From assembly GCA_910584985.1 (NCBI GenBank), contig CAJUDJ010000012.1:1-50942 (forward strand): a stretch of 50,942 nt of DNA, written 5' to 3'. A program made the position numbers and the translations under genes. Shown one piece after another: positions 23,942 through 32,468 of the stretch; position 1 is the stretch's first letter; every line of letters starts with the position of its first letter. The stretch comes from an uncultured Eubacterium sp. Its GTDB lineage: Bacteria; Bacillota; Clostridia; Oscillospirales; Acutalibacteraceae. The notes below the pieces were generated by a model that did not search any database, was not told where the DNA came from, and saw nothing but the letters and a program-made list of their open reading frames with translations.

Positions 23942-25447
23942 ATGGAAAAGCTTAAATATTTTGTAAATGGAGAATTTAAGGATTCAAAAGCAGAAATTTG
24001 GTATGATCTGCACAATCCGTCCACAGGTGAAATTACAGGGCAGGCACCCTGCTGCACAAATGAAGAGGTGCTGGAGGCAATTGAAGCCGCAAAGGCTGCT
24101 TATCCTGCCTGGAGGGCAACCCCTGCAAGAAAAAGAACACAGATATTATATAAAGTGCGTGAGTTGCTTCTGAAATACAATGATGAACTTTCCATGCTTG
24201 TGTGTGAGGAAAACGGCAAAGCGTGGGCCGAGGCTGTTGGCGATGTTGGAAAAGCGATTGAGGGCACAGAGCTTGCCATTCAGGCACCGTCCCTTATGAT
24301 GGGTGAAAGTCTTATGGACGCTTCATCGGGCTTTGATACGGTTAAATACCGTGAACCGATGGGTGTTTTTGCAGGCATTGTTCCCGTAAATTTCCCTGCC
24401 ATGATTCCGTTCGGCTGGATGGCTCCCGTTTGTGTTGCCTGCGGAAACACAATGGTGCTGAAAGCTGCTTCCCTTACTCCAAGAACAGCCATGAGAATCG
24501 GTGAAATCTATAAGGAAGCAGGCATACCGAACGGCGTAATCAACATTGTTACCTGCTCCAGAAATGAAATTAATACAATTCTTGAACACCCGGATGTTCA
24601 GGGCATTACCTTTGTAGGTTCAACACCTGTAGGCCTTAAAATTTATGAAAAGGCTGCTTCAACAGGAAAACGCTGTCAGGCGCTGTGCCAGGCGAAAAAC
24701 CATGCACTGATTATGGAAGACTGTGCGCTGGAAAGAACCGTTGCGGGCGTTATCAATTCTGCCTACGGCTGTGCCGGCCAGAGATGTATGGCACTTTCCT
24801 GCTGCGTTGTTCAGGAATCCATTGCCGATAACTTCGTGGCTGAGCTTAAAAAGCAGGCACAGACGATTAACTGCGGACCTGCCTGGGATAAAAACACCCG
24901 TTTAGGCCCGATTACTTATAAAAAGCATTATGACGAGGTTGTTGCTGATATTCAGAAAGGCATTGACGAGGGTGCAACGCTTGTATTGGACGGAAGAAAC
25001 CCCGAAGTGCCTGCAGGCTATGAAAACGGCTACTTTGTAGGGCCAACAATTTTTGACCATGTAACAGAGGATATGACGATCGGCAGAGATGAGGTATTCG
25101 GTCCGGTGCTTTGCATCAAACGATGCAAGGATTTTGATGAAGGACTTGCCATTATGAATGCAAGCCCGTATGCAAACGGATCTGTAATTTATACACAGAG
25201 CGGCTACTATGCACGCCAGTTTGCAAGATATACGGACGGTGGCCAGGTTGGCATTAATGTGGGTATTCCCGTACCTGTGGGCTTTATTCCGTTTAGCGGC
25301 CATAAGCAGAGCTTCTTCGGTGATCTGCATTGCCTTGGAAAAGATGCTTACCGTTTCTTCACCGAAAGCAAATCCGTTACACAGCACTGGTTTGATGAAG
25401 AAGAAATGAAAGCAAAAGAGGTTGACACCTGGGACGGACTTCTTTAA
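23942..25447 (+). CDS. Aldehyde dehydrogenase, CoA-acylating methylmalonate-semialdehyde type
   Basis: A 501-residue NAD-dependent aldehyde dehydrogenase. The catalytic Cys282 lies in GCAGQRCMALS. The usual general-base glutamate (E-L-G-G-K) is replaced, reading CQALCQAKNH, as in MmsA/IolA enzymes that pass the acyl group to CoA instead of water. INIVTCSRNEI and FVGSTPVG also fit that group. The ATG at 23942 has GAGG 8 nt upstream; an earlier TTG frame at 23909 is not supported. It has its own promoter and terminator, with an iron alcohol dehydrogenase next. The natural substrate is unknown; neither valine nor inositol genes are adjacent. Confidence 0.88.
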   Translation: MEKLKYFVNGEFKDSKAEIWYDLHNPSTGEITGQAPCCTNEEVLEAIEAAKAAYPAWRATPARKRTQILYKVRELLLKYNDELSMLVCEENGKAWAEAVGDVGKAIEGTELAIQAPSLMMGESLMDASSGFDTVKYREPMGVFAGIVPVNFPAMIPFGWMAPVCVACGNTMVLKAASLTPRTAMRIGEIYKEAGIPNGVINIVTCSRNEINTILEHPDVQGITFVGSTPVGLKIYEKAASTGKRCQALCQAKNHALIMEDCALERTVAGVINSAYGCAGQRCMALSCCVVQESIADNFVAELKKQAQTINCGPAWDKNTRLGPITYKKHYDEVVADIQKGIDEGATLVLDGRNPEVPAGYENGYFVGPTIFDHVTEDMTIGRDEVFGPVLCIKRCKDFDEGLAIMNASPYANGSVIYTQSGYYARQFARYTDGGQVGINVGIPVPVGFIPFSGHKQSFFGDLHCLGKDAYRFFTESKSVTQHWFDEEEMKAKEVDTWDGLL

Positions 25448-25458
25448 AAATACCATTG

Positions 25459-25487
25459 AAAAAGCGAGCCTTTCGGCTCGCTTTTTT
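25459..25487 (+). terminator. Terminator after the aldehyde dehydrogenase
   Basis: A 12-bp stem AAAAAGCGAGCC / GGCTCGCTTTTT with TTTC loop and six T residues. It separates the gene from the alcohol dehydrogenase promoter. Confidence 0.9.
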
Positions 25488-25501
25488 ACTGCAAATTCCT
25501 C

Positions 25502-25529
25502 TTGACAATTCAGAATTTTGTACTAAAAT
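25502..25529 (+). promoter_or_regulatory. Promoter of the iron alcohol dehydrogenase
   Basis: Perfect TTGACA (25502-25507), 16-bp spacer, TAAAAT (25524-25529). The ATG at 25573 has GAGG upstream. Confidence 0.75.
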
Positions 25530-25572
25530 ATTATTGAATTTATGACAATGAGATATAAAAGAGGAATAAAAT

Positions 25573-26727
25573 ATGGGATTTCAGTTTATTATGCCGGGAA
25601 AAATGGTTTACGGCGAAAACGCACTTGAAAATGCGAAACCGCTGCTTCGTGATTTCGGCAGCAAAGCCCTGATTGTTACGGACAGATTTATGGTGCGCTT
25701 CGGAAATGTTAAGCTTGTTACGGATATACTGGACAGCCTGAATATAGAATACAGCATTTATGACAATGTAAATTCAGAACCAACGGATATTATTATTGAT
25801 AAAGGTATAGAACAATACAGAAATGAAAAATGTGATTTTCTGATTGCAATCGGCGGAGGTTCACCCATAGATGCAATGAAAGCGATTGGCGCTGTGGCAA
25901 CAAACGGCGGTGAAATTGACGACTATTACGGAAAGGTTATAGACATCCCCACCCCGCCTATGGTAGCTGTGCCAACAACAAGCGGAACAGGATCGGAAGC
26001 AACACAGTTTACAATCATCACAAACACAAAGCAGGACATTAAAATGCTTCTTAAAGGGCCGGTGCTGATGCCTGATCTTGCCATAGACGATCCGGCCTTT
26101 ACACTTACTGCACCGCCGTCCGTAACAGCTTCAACAGGACTTGATGCACTTTGCCATGCAGCAGAAGCTTATACTTCCAAAAAAGCCCAGCCGCTTACGG
26201 ATGACCTTGCAATCAGCGCAGTAAAACGAATTTTCAAAAATCTTCCCATTGTTTACAGAGAACCGAAAAATATTAAGGCGAGAGCTGAAATGAGCCTTGC
26301 AGCGCTTGAGGCAGGGGTTGCCTTTAACAATGCTTCCGTTACCCTGATTCACGGAATGAGCCGACCTATCGGCGCATTGTTTCATATTCCGCACGGGCTT
26401 TCAAACGCCATACTGCTGAGCGAATGCTTCTGCTTTGCACTGGACGGTGCTTATGAACGGTTTGCGGATTTGGGAAGAGCAATTAAGGTTGCCCACCATG
26501 CTGACGATGACAGAACAGCAGCCGAAAACTTTTTGAAAGCCTGCGAAGAGCTGTGCAGCATATGTGAAATACCGACACTTGAGGAATATGGAATTGACAG
26601 AAACCGCTTTTTTGAAGTAACAGATAAAATGGCAGATGATGCGATTGATTCCGGCTCTCCTGCAAACACAATCAAAAAAATCACAAAAAAGGATATTATC
26701 AAGATATATAAAAAGCTTTGGAAATGA
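25573..26727 (+). CDS. Iron-containing alcohol dehydrogenase
   Basis: A 384-residue group III alcohol dehydrogenase. It has the NAD-binding loop GGGSPIDAMKA (about 95-105), TTSGTGSEAT (about 138-147), and the iron ligands: Asp and His in LDALCHAAEAY (about 194, 198), and His in LIHGMSRPIG and HIPHGLSNA (about 263, 277). It probably reduces an aldehyde to an alcohol with NAD(P)H. Following an aldehyde dehydrogenase, the two could act on one aldehyde, but each has its own promoter. Confidence 0.92.
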   Translation: MGFQFIMPGKMVYGENALENAKPLLRDFGSKALIVTDRFMVRFGNVKLVTDILDSLNIEYSIYDNVNSEPTDIIIDKGIEQYRNEKCDFLIAIGGGSPIDAMKAIGAVATNGGEIDDYYGKVIDIPTPPMVAVPTTSGTGSEATQFTIITNTKQDIKMLLKGPVLMPDLAIDDPAFTLTAPPSVTASTGLDALCHAAEAYTSKKAQPLTDDLAISAVKRIFKNLPIVYREPKNIKARAEMSLAALEAGVAFNNASVTLIHGMSRPIGALFHIPHGLSNAILLSECFCFALDGAYERFADLGRAIKVAHHADDDRTAAENFLKACEELCSICEIPTLEEYGIDRNRFFEVTDKMADDAIDSGSPANTIKKITKKDIIKIYKKLWK

Positions 26728-26731
26728 GAAA

Positions 26732-26767
26732 AACAGCCCTTCCGCTTATTGCAGCGGAAGGGCTGTT
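26732..26767. terminator. Bidirectional terminator
   Basis: A 15-bp stem AACAGCCCTTCCGCT / AGCGGAAGGGCTGTT between the convergent alcohol dehydrogenase and kinase genes. On the minus strand it is followed by TTTTTCTC. Confidence 0.88.
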
Positions 26768-26779
26768 CTATTTCCATCA

Positions 26780-27880
26780 TCACTTTGCCAGTTCGGCAAT
26801 AATGGCTTTCATTTCATCCATATGCTTTTCCATATCTGCAACAAGTGCAAACTGATTTCTTGCACGAACAAGATTATGTTCGGGATAAGCCGTTTTAAAA
26901 TATGTATCGCCGTTCAGATAATCGGTTAAAAAGCGCATGCCGCACTCAAAGGTCATAAGAAGAGAAGCAAAGGCAAGATTATCAATTTCACATGCGTTAA
27001 GACTGCCGCCTGCCTGCGAAAGGAAGCCGTCTGCATAGGCTTTAAAATATTCAAGACTTATGCTTACCTTTGATAAATCCTTTTCATCCTCTGCTGCAGT
27101 ATTTGCACCGAAGCGGATGGAATCACCAAAATCATACAGGGCAAGCCCCGGCATAACGGTATCAAGATCAATCACGCAAATTGCCTTGTTACTGTCTTTA
27201 TCAAAAATAACATTATTCAGCTTTGTATCGTTATGCGTTACTCGAAGCGGCAGACTGCCGTCTGCAACCAAATCAACCAGACGGGAACAATAAGCCTTTC
27301 TTTCCATAACAAAATCAATCTCAGCAGAGCAGGTGTCTTTTCTGCCGGATTTATTTTCCTGCACTGCAGGAATAAATTCCGTTTCGTATCTGTGCTTTGT
27401 ATTATGAAATTCCGGCAGGGTTTCATAAAGGCTGTCCGCCGGGAAATCCGAAAGCAGTTTCTGGAATTTTCCGAAAGCAATACCGCTCTGTCTGAACATT
27501 TCGGAATTATCGGCACTGTTATAACAAACAGAATCTGTTACAAACACATAGGCACGGTAATAATTTCCCTCTTCATCAATATAAAACTTATCGCCGTTTT
27601 CCGTTTTGATATAATGAAGCGTTTCACGGTTTTCATCGCCGCCTGCCTTGCGTATTTCACTGCGAAGATAAGATGTAACGGCAAAAATATTATCCATCAG
27701 CTTTTCAATATTTTTAAAAACATGCGGATTTATTTTCTGAATAATATACTTGTTCTCTTTTCCGTTATTATTAAAAACAGCAAGGTAGGTTACATTGATA
27801 TGGCCGGAACCATAAACGGAGCAATCTGTCAGCTCGCCTTTAAACTTAAATTTCTTGATAATATCATTAATAACTTCCAT
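26780..27880 (-). CDS. nahK: Phosphotransferase, N-acetylhexosamine 1-kinase-like
   Basis: A 366-residue aminoglycoside-phosphotransferase-fold kinase. The phosphate-binding start SVYGSGHINVTYL, the catalytic HNDTKLNN (216-223, Asp218) and the metal motif VIDLDT (236-241) are intact. Long stretches around YDFGDSIRFGANTA, EDEKDLSKV, FECGMRFLTDY and TAYPEHNLVR match what I recall of bifidobacterial NahK. That enzyme phosphorylates GlcNAc/GalNAc at C1 in the lacto-N-biose/galacto-N-biose pathway. No lacto-N-biose phosphorylase or GalT is in the window, so the pathway is unconfirmed. It has its own promoter at 27904-27932. Confidence 0.8.
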   Translation of the reverse strand: MEVINDIIKKFKFKGELTDCSVYGSGHINVTYLAVFNNNGKENKYIIQKINPHVFKNIEKLMDNIFAVTSYLRSEIRKAGGDENRETLHYIKTENGDKFYIDEEGNYYRAYVFVTDSVCYNSADNSEMFRQSGIAFGKFQKLLSDFPADSLYETLPEFHNTKHRYETEFIPAVQENKSGRKDTCSAEIDFVMERKAYCSRLVDLVADGSLPLRVTHNDTKLNNVIFDKDSNKAICVIDLDTVMPGLALYDFGDSIRFGANTAAEDEKDLSKVSISLEYFKAYADGFLSQAGGSLNACEIDNLAFASLLMTFECGMRFLTDYLNGDTYFKTAYPEHNLVRARNQFALVADMEKHMDEMKAIIAELAK

Positions 27881-27903
27881 AACACTCCTCCATAATTAAG
27901 TTA

Positions 27904-27932
27904 ATAGTATCATAATTTGTATCTTTTGTAAA
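27904..27932 (-). promoter_or_regulatory. Promoter of the nahK-like gene
   Basis: Minus-strand TTTACA (27927-27932), 17-bp spacer, TACTAT (27904-27909), with GGAGGAG just before the ATG. Confidence 0.55.
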
Positions 27933-27992
27933 TATAAAAAGCGGAAAAGATTGAATTCCGATTAAATAATTCGTATTCTTACAAATTTAAAA

Positions 27993-28016
27993 GCGGCTTC
28001 AAAAATTTGAAGCCGC
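27993..28016 (-). terminator. Terminator after the ABC permease
   Basis: An 11-bp arm pair GCGGCTTCAAA / TTTGAAGCCGC with a minimal loop, followed on the minus strand by TTTTAAATTT. Confidence 0.85.
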
Positions 28017-28029
28017 ATAACAATAAAAA

Positions 28030-29280
28030 TTATTCACGCCTTAATGCATCTATCGGGCTCATCAGTGCCGCTTTTCTTGCCGGATAAATGCCGAAGAACA
28101 AGCCCACACCGCTTGAGAACAGCAGAGCAATCAAAATGACCCACCAAGTAATTTTAGGCGAAATTCCAACAACAGCACATGCACCGTATGCCCCTAAAAT
28201 TCCAAGGGTAAGTCCTATAATACCGCCAATCAGACAGATAATGATAGATTCGGTTAAAAACTGCATTGTAATAACCCGTGTCTTTGCACCAAGAGATTTT
28301 CGGATACCGATTTCCCTTGTTCGCTCCGTTACGGAAACAAGCATAATATTCATAACACCGATTCCGCCGACAAGAAGCGAGATTGCACCTACACAGGCAA
28401 TAAAGGCTGTAAGTACCTGCATAACGATATCCACAATCTGAATATAAGTGGCCATATCCTGAGCCATATAAAGGCTGTTTGAAAAATTGCCGTGTGAAGC
28501 CTTAAGGTAATTTACCGTTGCATTGCCGATTGCTTCGTTGTTTGAGCCTTCTTCCGCCATAACCATAGCCATGCTTATATTAGCAGATGTGCCTGTAATC
28601 TGTGTCAGCGTTGTGCAGGGCATAAACAGCACCATCATAGGGGAATCTTCATTCTGCGGCAACATAGACATAAAATTTGAAGAACCGCCAACCGAACCAG
28701 CAAGCTGATCTATATTTGCAACACCGCAGACTCTCACCTTCATCGCTTTTCCGCTTGATCTAACCGTGATTGTTTCATCGGTAACATCCTCATAGCCGAA
28801 CACGGTCTGCGCACTGGCACTGCCAATAATGGAGAGCGGCGCGGCAGAAACATATTCCTCTTCACTGAAGAATCTGCCGTAGGTGCAGCCCTCCGGAAGG
28901 CTTAAATAAATATCAGGATTAACACCGATCATCATAACAGTGGCTTCTTTTCCCTGGGAATCAACAGTCGCCTTGCCTGCCCCAATCAGCATCGGAGAGC
29001 AGCTTTCAACACCGTCTACCTTTTCTTTTATATTATCAATATCATCAAGAGTTAAGAAATCATTTTCGTCTGCCTGGGTTGCATCAACACTTATCATAAT
29101 GGCATTTGCACCCATTTCCTCAATCAAAGAAACGATATAATCACGGGCACCTGTTCCTGCACCCACAATCATAATAACCGAGCTGATACCTATAATAATA
29201 CCAAGCATTGTGAGAAGTGAACGCATCCAGTTAGCTCTTATACACTTTATGGCAATCTTAAAACTTTCTGTTATATTCAC
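28030..29280 (-). CDS. MacB-type ABC transporter permease
   Basis: A 416-residue permease of the FtsX/MacB class without an ATPase domain. It has one N-terminal helix (about 20-42, SLLTMLGIIIGISSVIMIV), a large extracytoplasmic MacB core (about 45-275), then three helices from about 285. Between helices lie the cytoplasmic signatures VTERTREIGIRKSLGAK and, at the end, YPARKAALMSPIDALR. The adaptor gene precedes it by 15 bp. No nucleotide-binding subunit is adjacent on either side, so the ATPase must come from elsewhere. Confidence 0.9.
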   Translation of the reverse strand: MNITESFKIAIKCIRANWMRSLLTMLGIIIGISSVIMIVGAGTGARDYIVSLIEEMGANAIMISVDATQADENDFLTLDDIDNIKEKVDGVESCSPMLIGAGKATVDSQGKEATVMMIGVNPDIYLSLPEGCTYGRFFSEEEYVSAAPLSIIGSASAQTVFGYEDVTDETITVRSSGKAMKVRVCGVANIDQLAGSVGGSSNFMSMLPQNEDSPMMVLFMPCTTLTQITGTSANISMAMVMAEEGSNNEAIGNATVNYLKASHGNFSNSLYMAQDMATYIQIVDIVMQVLTAFIACVGAISLLVGGIGVMNIMLVSVTERTREIGIRKSLGAKTRVITMQFLTESIIICLIGGIIGLTLGILGAYGACAVVGISPKITWWVILIALLFSSGVGLFFGIYPARKAALMSPIDALRRE

Positions 29281-29295
29281 AAATGCTTCCCCTTA

Positions 29296-30996
29296 TCATT
29301 CCTTAATTCTTACCTTAAAGCTGTCTTCAAAAGTAGACTGCGGAGCAAGAACAATTCTATCGCCCAATTGAACACCACTGATGATTTCATATTCTGAAAC
29401 AGAACTTGCGCCTGTTTCAATAAGCGTTTTTGTAACAGTTTCTTCCTCTTCATCATAAATAAATACATATGAGCCTGTTTTGTCCAGAATCATTGCCTGG
29501 CTTGGCACAGTGGTTACTCCGATATGTTCGCCCACATCTATTTCAACATCGGCATCAAAGCCGATAACAATAAATTCATCGGGGTTTTCAACAGAAACCT
29601 GCACCTCAACCCCTGCACCGGACTGTGTAAGGCTTGAAAGGCCGCTGATTCCCATAGTGGAACCCACGGAATCCATAATAGAGCTTCCGCCGCCGCCCGA
29701 AGCAACAGGTGCCTTGCTTATAACACTGCCCTTATATTCACCGTAAGCCGTTGAAATTTTTACAGGCATACCAACCTTAACCTTATGAATATCATATTCA
29801 CCAAGGGAAATGGTTACCACCTTATTCCCCATATTCTGAAGGGTAATTCCGCCTGAAAGCAGAGAGGTCTGCTCACCTGCATAAAGATCGCATTCGGTTA
29901 TCGTGCCGTCAAAGGCAGCTGTCCAGCCGCCTGCAAGCTCCTGCTTTGCTTCCTGAAGCGTATCAAGTGCCTGCTTTGTTGTGTTCATAAGCTCTTTTTT
30001 TGCGTTTACAATGGAATCGGATGCCATGGAAGAATACATCTGTTCCTGTGCATAATATGCAGTAAGCATAAGCTGATTTGATAAAAGCGCCGCACTGCCT
30101 GTGCCGCCGGGAATTGCTGTGCCTATATCAGACCAGTCAACAGCTCCGACTGCCTTCTGAATCATCTGTGCTGCATCATCGTTGGCAGCCAGAAGATTTT
30201 CAGAACGGATATCGCCTCTTTTAATAGCAGCCATAACGGCATTTCCTGATTTTTCGGCAATTGCTTTTGAAGAGCTGTTGCCCTTCTGCATTTCTTCAGC
30301 AACCGTCTGCATAACAACATCTGTTATCTGACCGCCTGTTTCTGCATTACCAGAAAGCGAATTTATTGCTTCGGTTAAATTATCAATAGCAGCAATTAAA
30401 TTACGCATGGTTTCATCATATGTATCATCAGATACATCGCCGTGATTTGTGCTGCCCCCCGGATTTGTTACCGGAATGGACGGAAAATCCGATGGCAGTG
30501 TTGGCACTGTCATAGAGGATACATTATTACTTACTTCCTTCTGAAGCTGTGCATTTTTCTTTTCAAGTTCTGCAATCTGCTTCTGCACCTGAGCAAGATT
30601 GCTTTTCGCTGCCTTCTGTGCTTCAACAGCTTCGCTATAGCCTGCCCTTGCCTGCTTGTATGAAGACTGAAGCTTTGCAATTTCGGAATCAAATTTTGAA
30701 GTATCAAAGGTTGCAATTAAATCGCCCTGCTTGACCTCATCACCTGTTTTAACAAACACCTCTTTAACTGTTGCAACGCTTCCAATCTTATATTCCTTTA
30801 CCGCACCGGAAGATACTTCGCCTGTTGCATTTACAATTTCATAAATATCACTTGTGCTGACTGTGTGCAGCGAAACAGGCGTAATTGAATTCTGTACAGC
30901 CGCGGCAGCTATTCCGATTGCCGCAGCTGCAACAATAACAGCAGCAACAACAGAAATAATAATTATTTTCCTTTTGCTTTTTTTTACAGTTGCCAT
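29296..30996 (-). CDS. HlyD/MacA-like membrane fusion (adaptor) protein
   Basis: A 566-residue adaptor with one N-terminal helix (about 10-33, Ala/Ile/Val-rich) and a biotinyl-lipoyl-like half (VKEVFVKTGDEVKQGDLIATFD). A coiled coil spans about 100-165 (QKAAKSNLAQVQKQIAELEKK). A Pro/Ser/Gly/Thr linker lies near 170-195, followed by a second helical region up to about 355. The second lipoyl half (GTITECDLYAGEQ) and the barrel domains complete it. It is longer than typical MacA (about 370) because of the inserted helical and linker section. ATG at 30996 has AGGGG 9 nt upstream. It is the first gene of a two-gene operon under the promoter at 31039-31067. Confidence 0.87.
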   Translation of the reverse strand: MATVKKSKRKIIIISVVAAVIVAAAAIGIAAAAVQNSITPVSLHTVSTSDIYEIVNATGEVSSGAVKEYKIGSVATVKEVFVKTGDEVKQGDLIATFDTSKFDSEIAKLQSSYKQARAGYSEAVEAQKAAKSNLAQVQKQIAELEKKNAQLQKEVSNNVSSMTVPTLPSDFPSIPVTNPGGSTNHGDVSDDTYDETMRNLIAAIDNLTEAINSLSGNAETGGQITDVVMQTVAEEMQKGNSSSKAIAEKSGNAVMAAIKRGDIRSENLLAANDDAAQMIQKAVGAVDWSDIGTAIPGGTGSAALLSNQLMLTAYYAQEQMYSSMASDSIVNAKKELMNTTKQALDTLQEAKQELAGGWTAAFDGTITECDLYAGEQTSLLSGGITLQNMGNKVVTISLGEYDIHKVKVGMPVKISTAYGEYKGSVISKAPVASGGGGSSIMDSVGSTMGISGLSSLTQSGAGVEVQVSVENPDEFIVIGFDADVEIDVGEHIGVTTVPSQAMILDKTGSYVFIYDEEEETVTKTLIETGASSVSEYEIISGVQLGDRIVLAPQSTFEDSFKVRIKE

Positions 30997-31038
30997 ATTC
31001 ATTAACCCCTAAATCTTAGAATGATTCAACATAAAACC

Positions 31039-31067
31039 AGTATAATTCCAATTTGTATAAAAGTCAA
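31039..31067 (-). promoter_or_regulatory. Promoter of the adaptor-permease operon
   Basis: Minus-strand TTGACT (31062-31067), 17-bp spacer, TATACT (31039-31044). Just upstream lie two direct TGTAAACA repeats. Confidence 0.75.
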
Positions 31068-31075
31068 CAACTATA

Positions 31076-31095
31076 TGTAAACATATTTGTAAACA
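31076..31095. repeat. Tandem TGTAAACA repeat upstream of the adaptor promoter
   Basis: TGTAAACA occurs at 31076-31083 and 31088-31095 on the plus strand, start to start 12 bp, nine bases upstream of the -35. This spacing, a little over one helical turn, fits an operator, but no regulator gene is adjacent. Confidence 0.45.
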
Positions 31096-31129
31096 ATTAA
31101 TTAATAAACTTTTAACCTGCAGACTGCAA

Positions 31130-32407
31130 TTATTTGCAGGCATCCAATGCTCGTTTTCCAATATCCTTTCTGAAATGCTTATTCTCAAACTGAATGGTAT
31201 CAACAGCGGCATAGGATTTTTCAAGCGCCTGCTGCAAATCTTTTCCAAGCGCAGTTATGCCCAGCACTCTGCCCCCTGATGTAACAAGCTTATCTCCGTT
31301 AAGTGCAGTGCCTGCATGATAAACAACAACGCCATCGCACTGGCCGTTTTCAAGCCCCGTAATTTCAAGTCCCTTAGGATAGGCTTTCGGATAACCGCCA
31401 GAAGCAATTATAACACAGGCTGCCGCATCATCAGACCATTCAATAGCAAGCTCCGAAAGCGTTTCATTATTTATCGCTTCAAAAATATCCATAATATCTG
31501 TTTTCAGTCTTGGCAGAACCACCTGTGTTTCAGGATCTCCGAAACGGCAGTTATATTCAATTACTTTCGGCCCTTTCGGTGTAAGCATCAATCCGAAATA
31601 AAGACAGCCCTTAAAGGTTCTCCCCTCTGCATTCATTGCCTGAATCGTAGGGATAAAAATCTTATCCATACATTCTGCTGCAATTTCATCTGTGTAATAG
31701 GGATTCGGGGAAACCGTGCCCATTCCGCCTGTATTAAGGCCTTTATCCCCATCAAGCGCACGCTTATGATCCATGGAAGAAACCATAGGCTTAACACATT
31801 TACCGTCTGTAAAAGCAAGCACGGATACCTCCGGCCCTGTAAGAAATTCCTCAACTACCACATTGTTTCCGCTTTCACCAAAAATTTTATCCTGCATAAT
31901 TTCCCTGATTCCTGCTTCTGCTTCCGCAAAAGATTCCGGAATAATTACACCCTTGCCGAGCGCAAGCCCGTCTGCCTTGATAACCGTAGGAAATTCATTT
32001 TTTTCACGGACATAGGAAACTGCGTCCTCTGCATTGTCAAACACTTTATATTCGGCAGTGGGTATGTTATATTTCAGCATAAGATTTTTTGAAAAAACCT
32101 TTGATCCCTCTATCACGGCTGCAGCTGCCTTCGGGCCGAAGGTGGCAAAGCCTGCTTCATTCAGTGTATCCACCATGCCTGCAACAAGCGGATCATCCGG
32201 TGCAACCACAACAAAATCCGCTTTAATCTCTTTTGCAAGCTTAACTACGCCGTCTGTATCTGTTGCAGAAACAGGATAGCACTGTGCATCATAGGATATG
32301 CCGCCGTTTCCCGGACAGCAGGCAATTTCCGTTACCCTTTCGGATTCCTTTATTTTTCTGATTAAGGCGTGCTCTCTTCCGCCGCCTCCAACAACTAAAA
32401 CCTTCAT
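31130..32407 (-). CDS. purD: Phosphoribosylamine--glycine ligase
   Basis: An ATP-grasp enzyme that joins phosphoribosylamine and glycine to give GAR in purine synthesis. The 425-residue product starts KVLVVGGGGREHAL and contains PDDPLVAGM, the ATP-grasp loop ADGLALGKGV and the metal-binding region IEYNCRFGDPETQ. It is last in the pur operon, 61 bp after the IMP cyclohydrolase gene. A strong hairpin lies in that gap. Confidence 0.96.
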   Translation of the reverse strand: MKVLVVGGGGREHALIRKIKESERVTEIACCPGNGGISYDAQCYPVSATDTDGVVKLAKEIKADFVVVAPDDPLVAGMVDTLNEAGFATFGPKAAAAVIEGSKVFSKNLMLKYNIPTAEYKVFDNAEDAVSYVREKNEFPTVIKADGLALGKGVIIPESFAEAEAGIREIMQDKIFGESGNNVVVEEFLTGPEVSVLAFTDGKCVKPMVSSMDHKRALDGDKGLNTGGMGTVSPNPYYTDEIAAECMDKIFIPTIQAMNAEGRTFKGCLYFGLMLTPKGPKVIEYNCRFGDPETQVVLPRLKTDIMDIFEAINNETLSELAIEWSDDAAACVIIASGGYPKAYPKGLEITGLENGQCDGVVVYHAGTALNGDKLVTSGGRVLGITALGKDLQQALEKSYAAVDTIQFENKHFRKDIGKRALDACK

Positions 32408-32429
32408 TATAACACTCCTTTAAAAGAAC

Positions 32430-32462
32430 TTTAAGCAAAGGGGAAATTCCTCTTTGCTTAAA
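32430..32462 (-). terminator. Hairpin between the IMP cyclohydrolase gene and purD
   Basis: An 11-bp perfect stem TTTAAGCAAAG / CTTTGCTTAAA, extended inward by G.U and G-C pairs. On the minus strand it is followed by GTTCTTTTAAAGG. The tract is a weak U-run, so this may be a partial terminator, an attenuator or a stability element that lowers purD expression. Confidence 0.5.
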
Positions 32463-32468
32463 CTGTTT

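Noticed and set aside
31316..32092. Plus-strand frame of 258 codons opposite purD
   Set aside because: Composition is a mirror of purD codons and there is no start signal.
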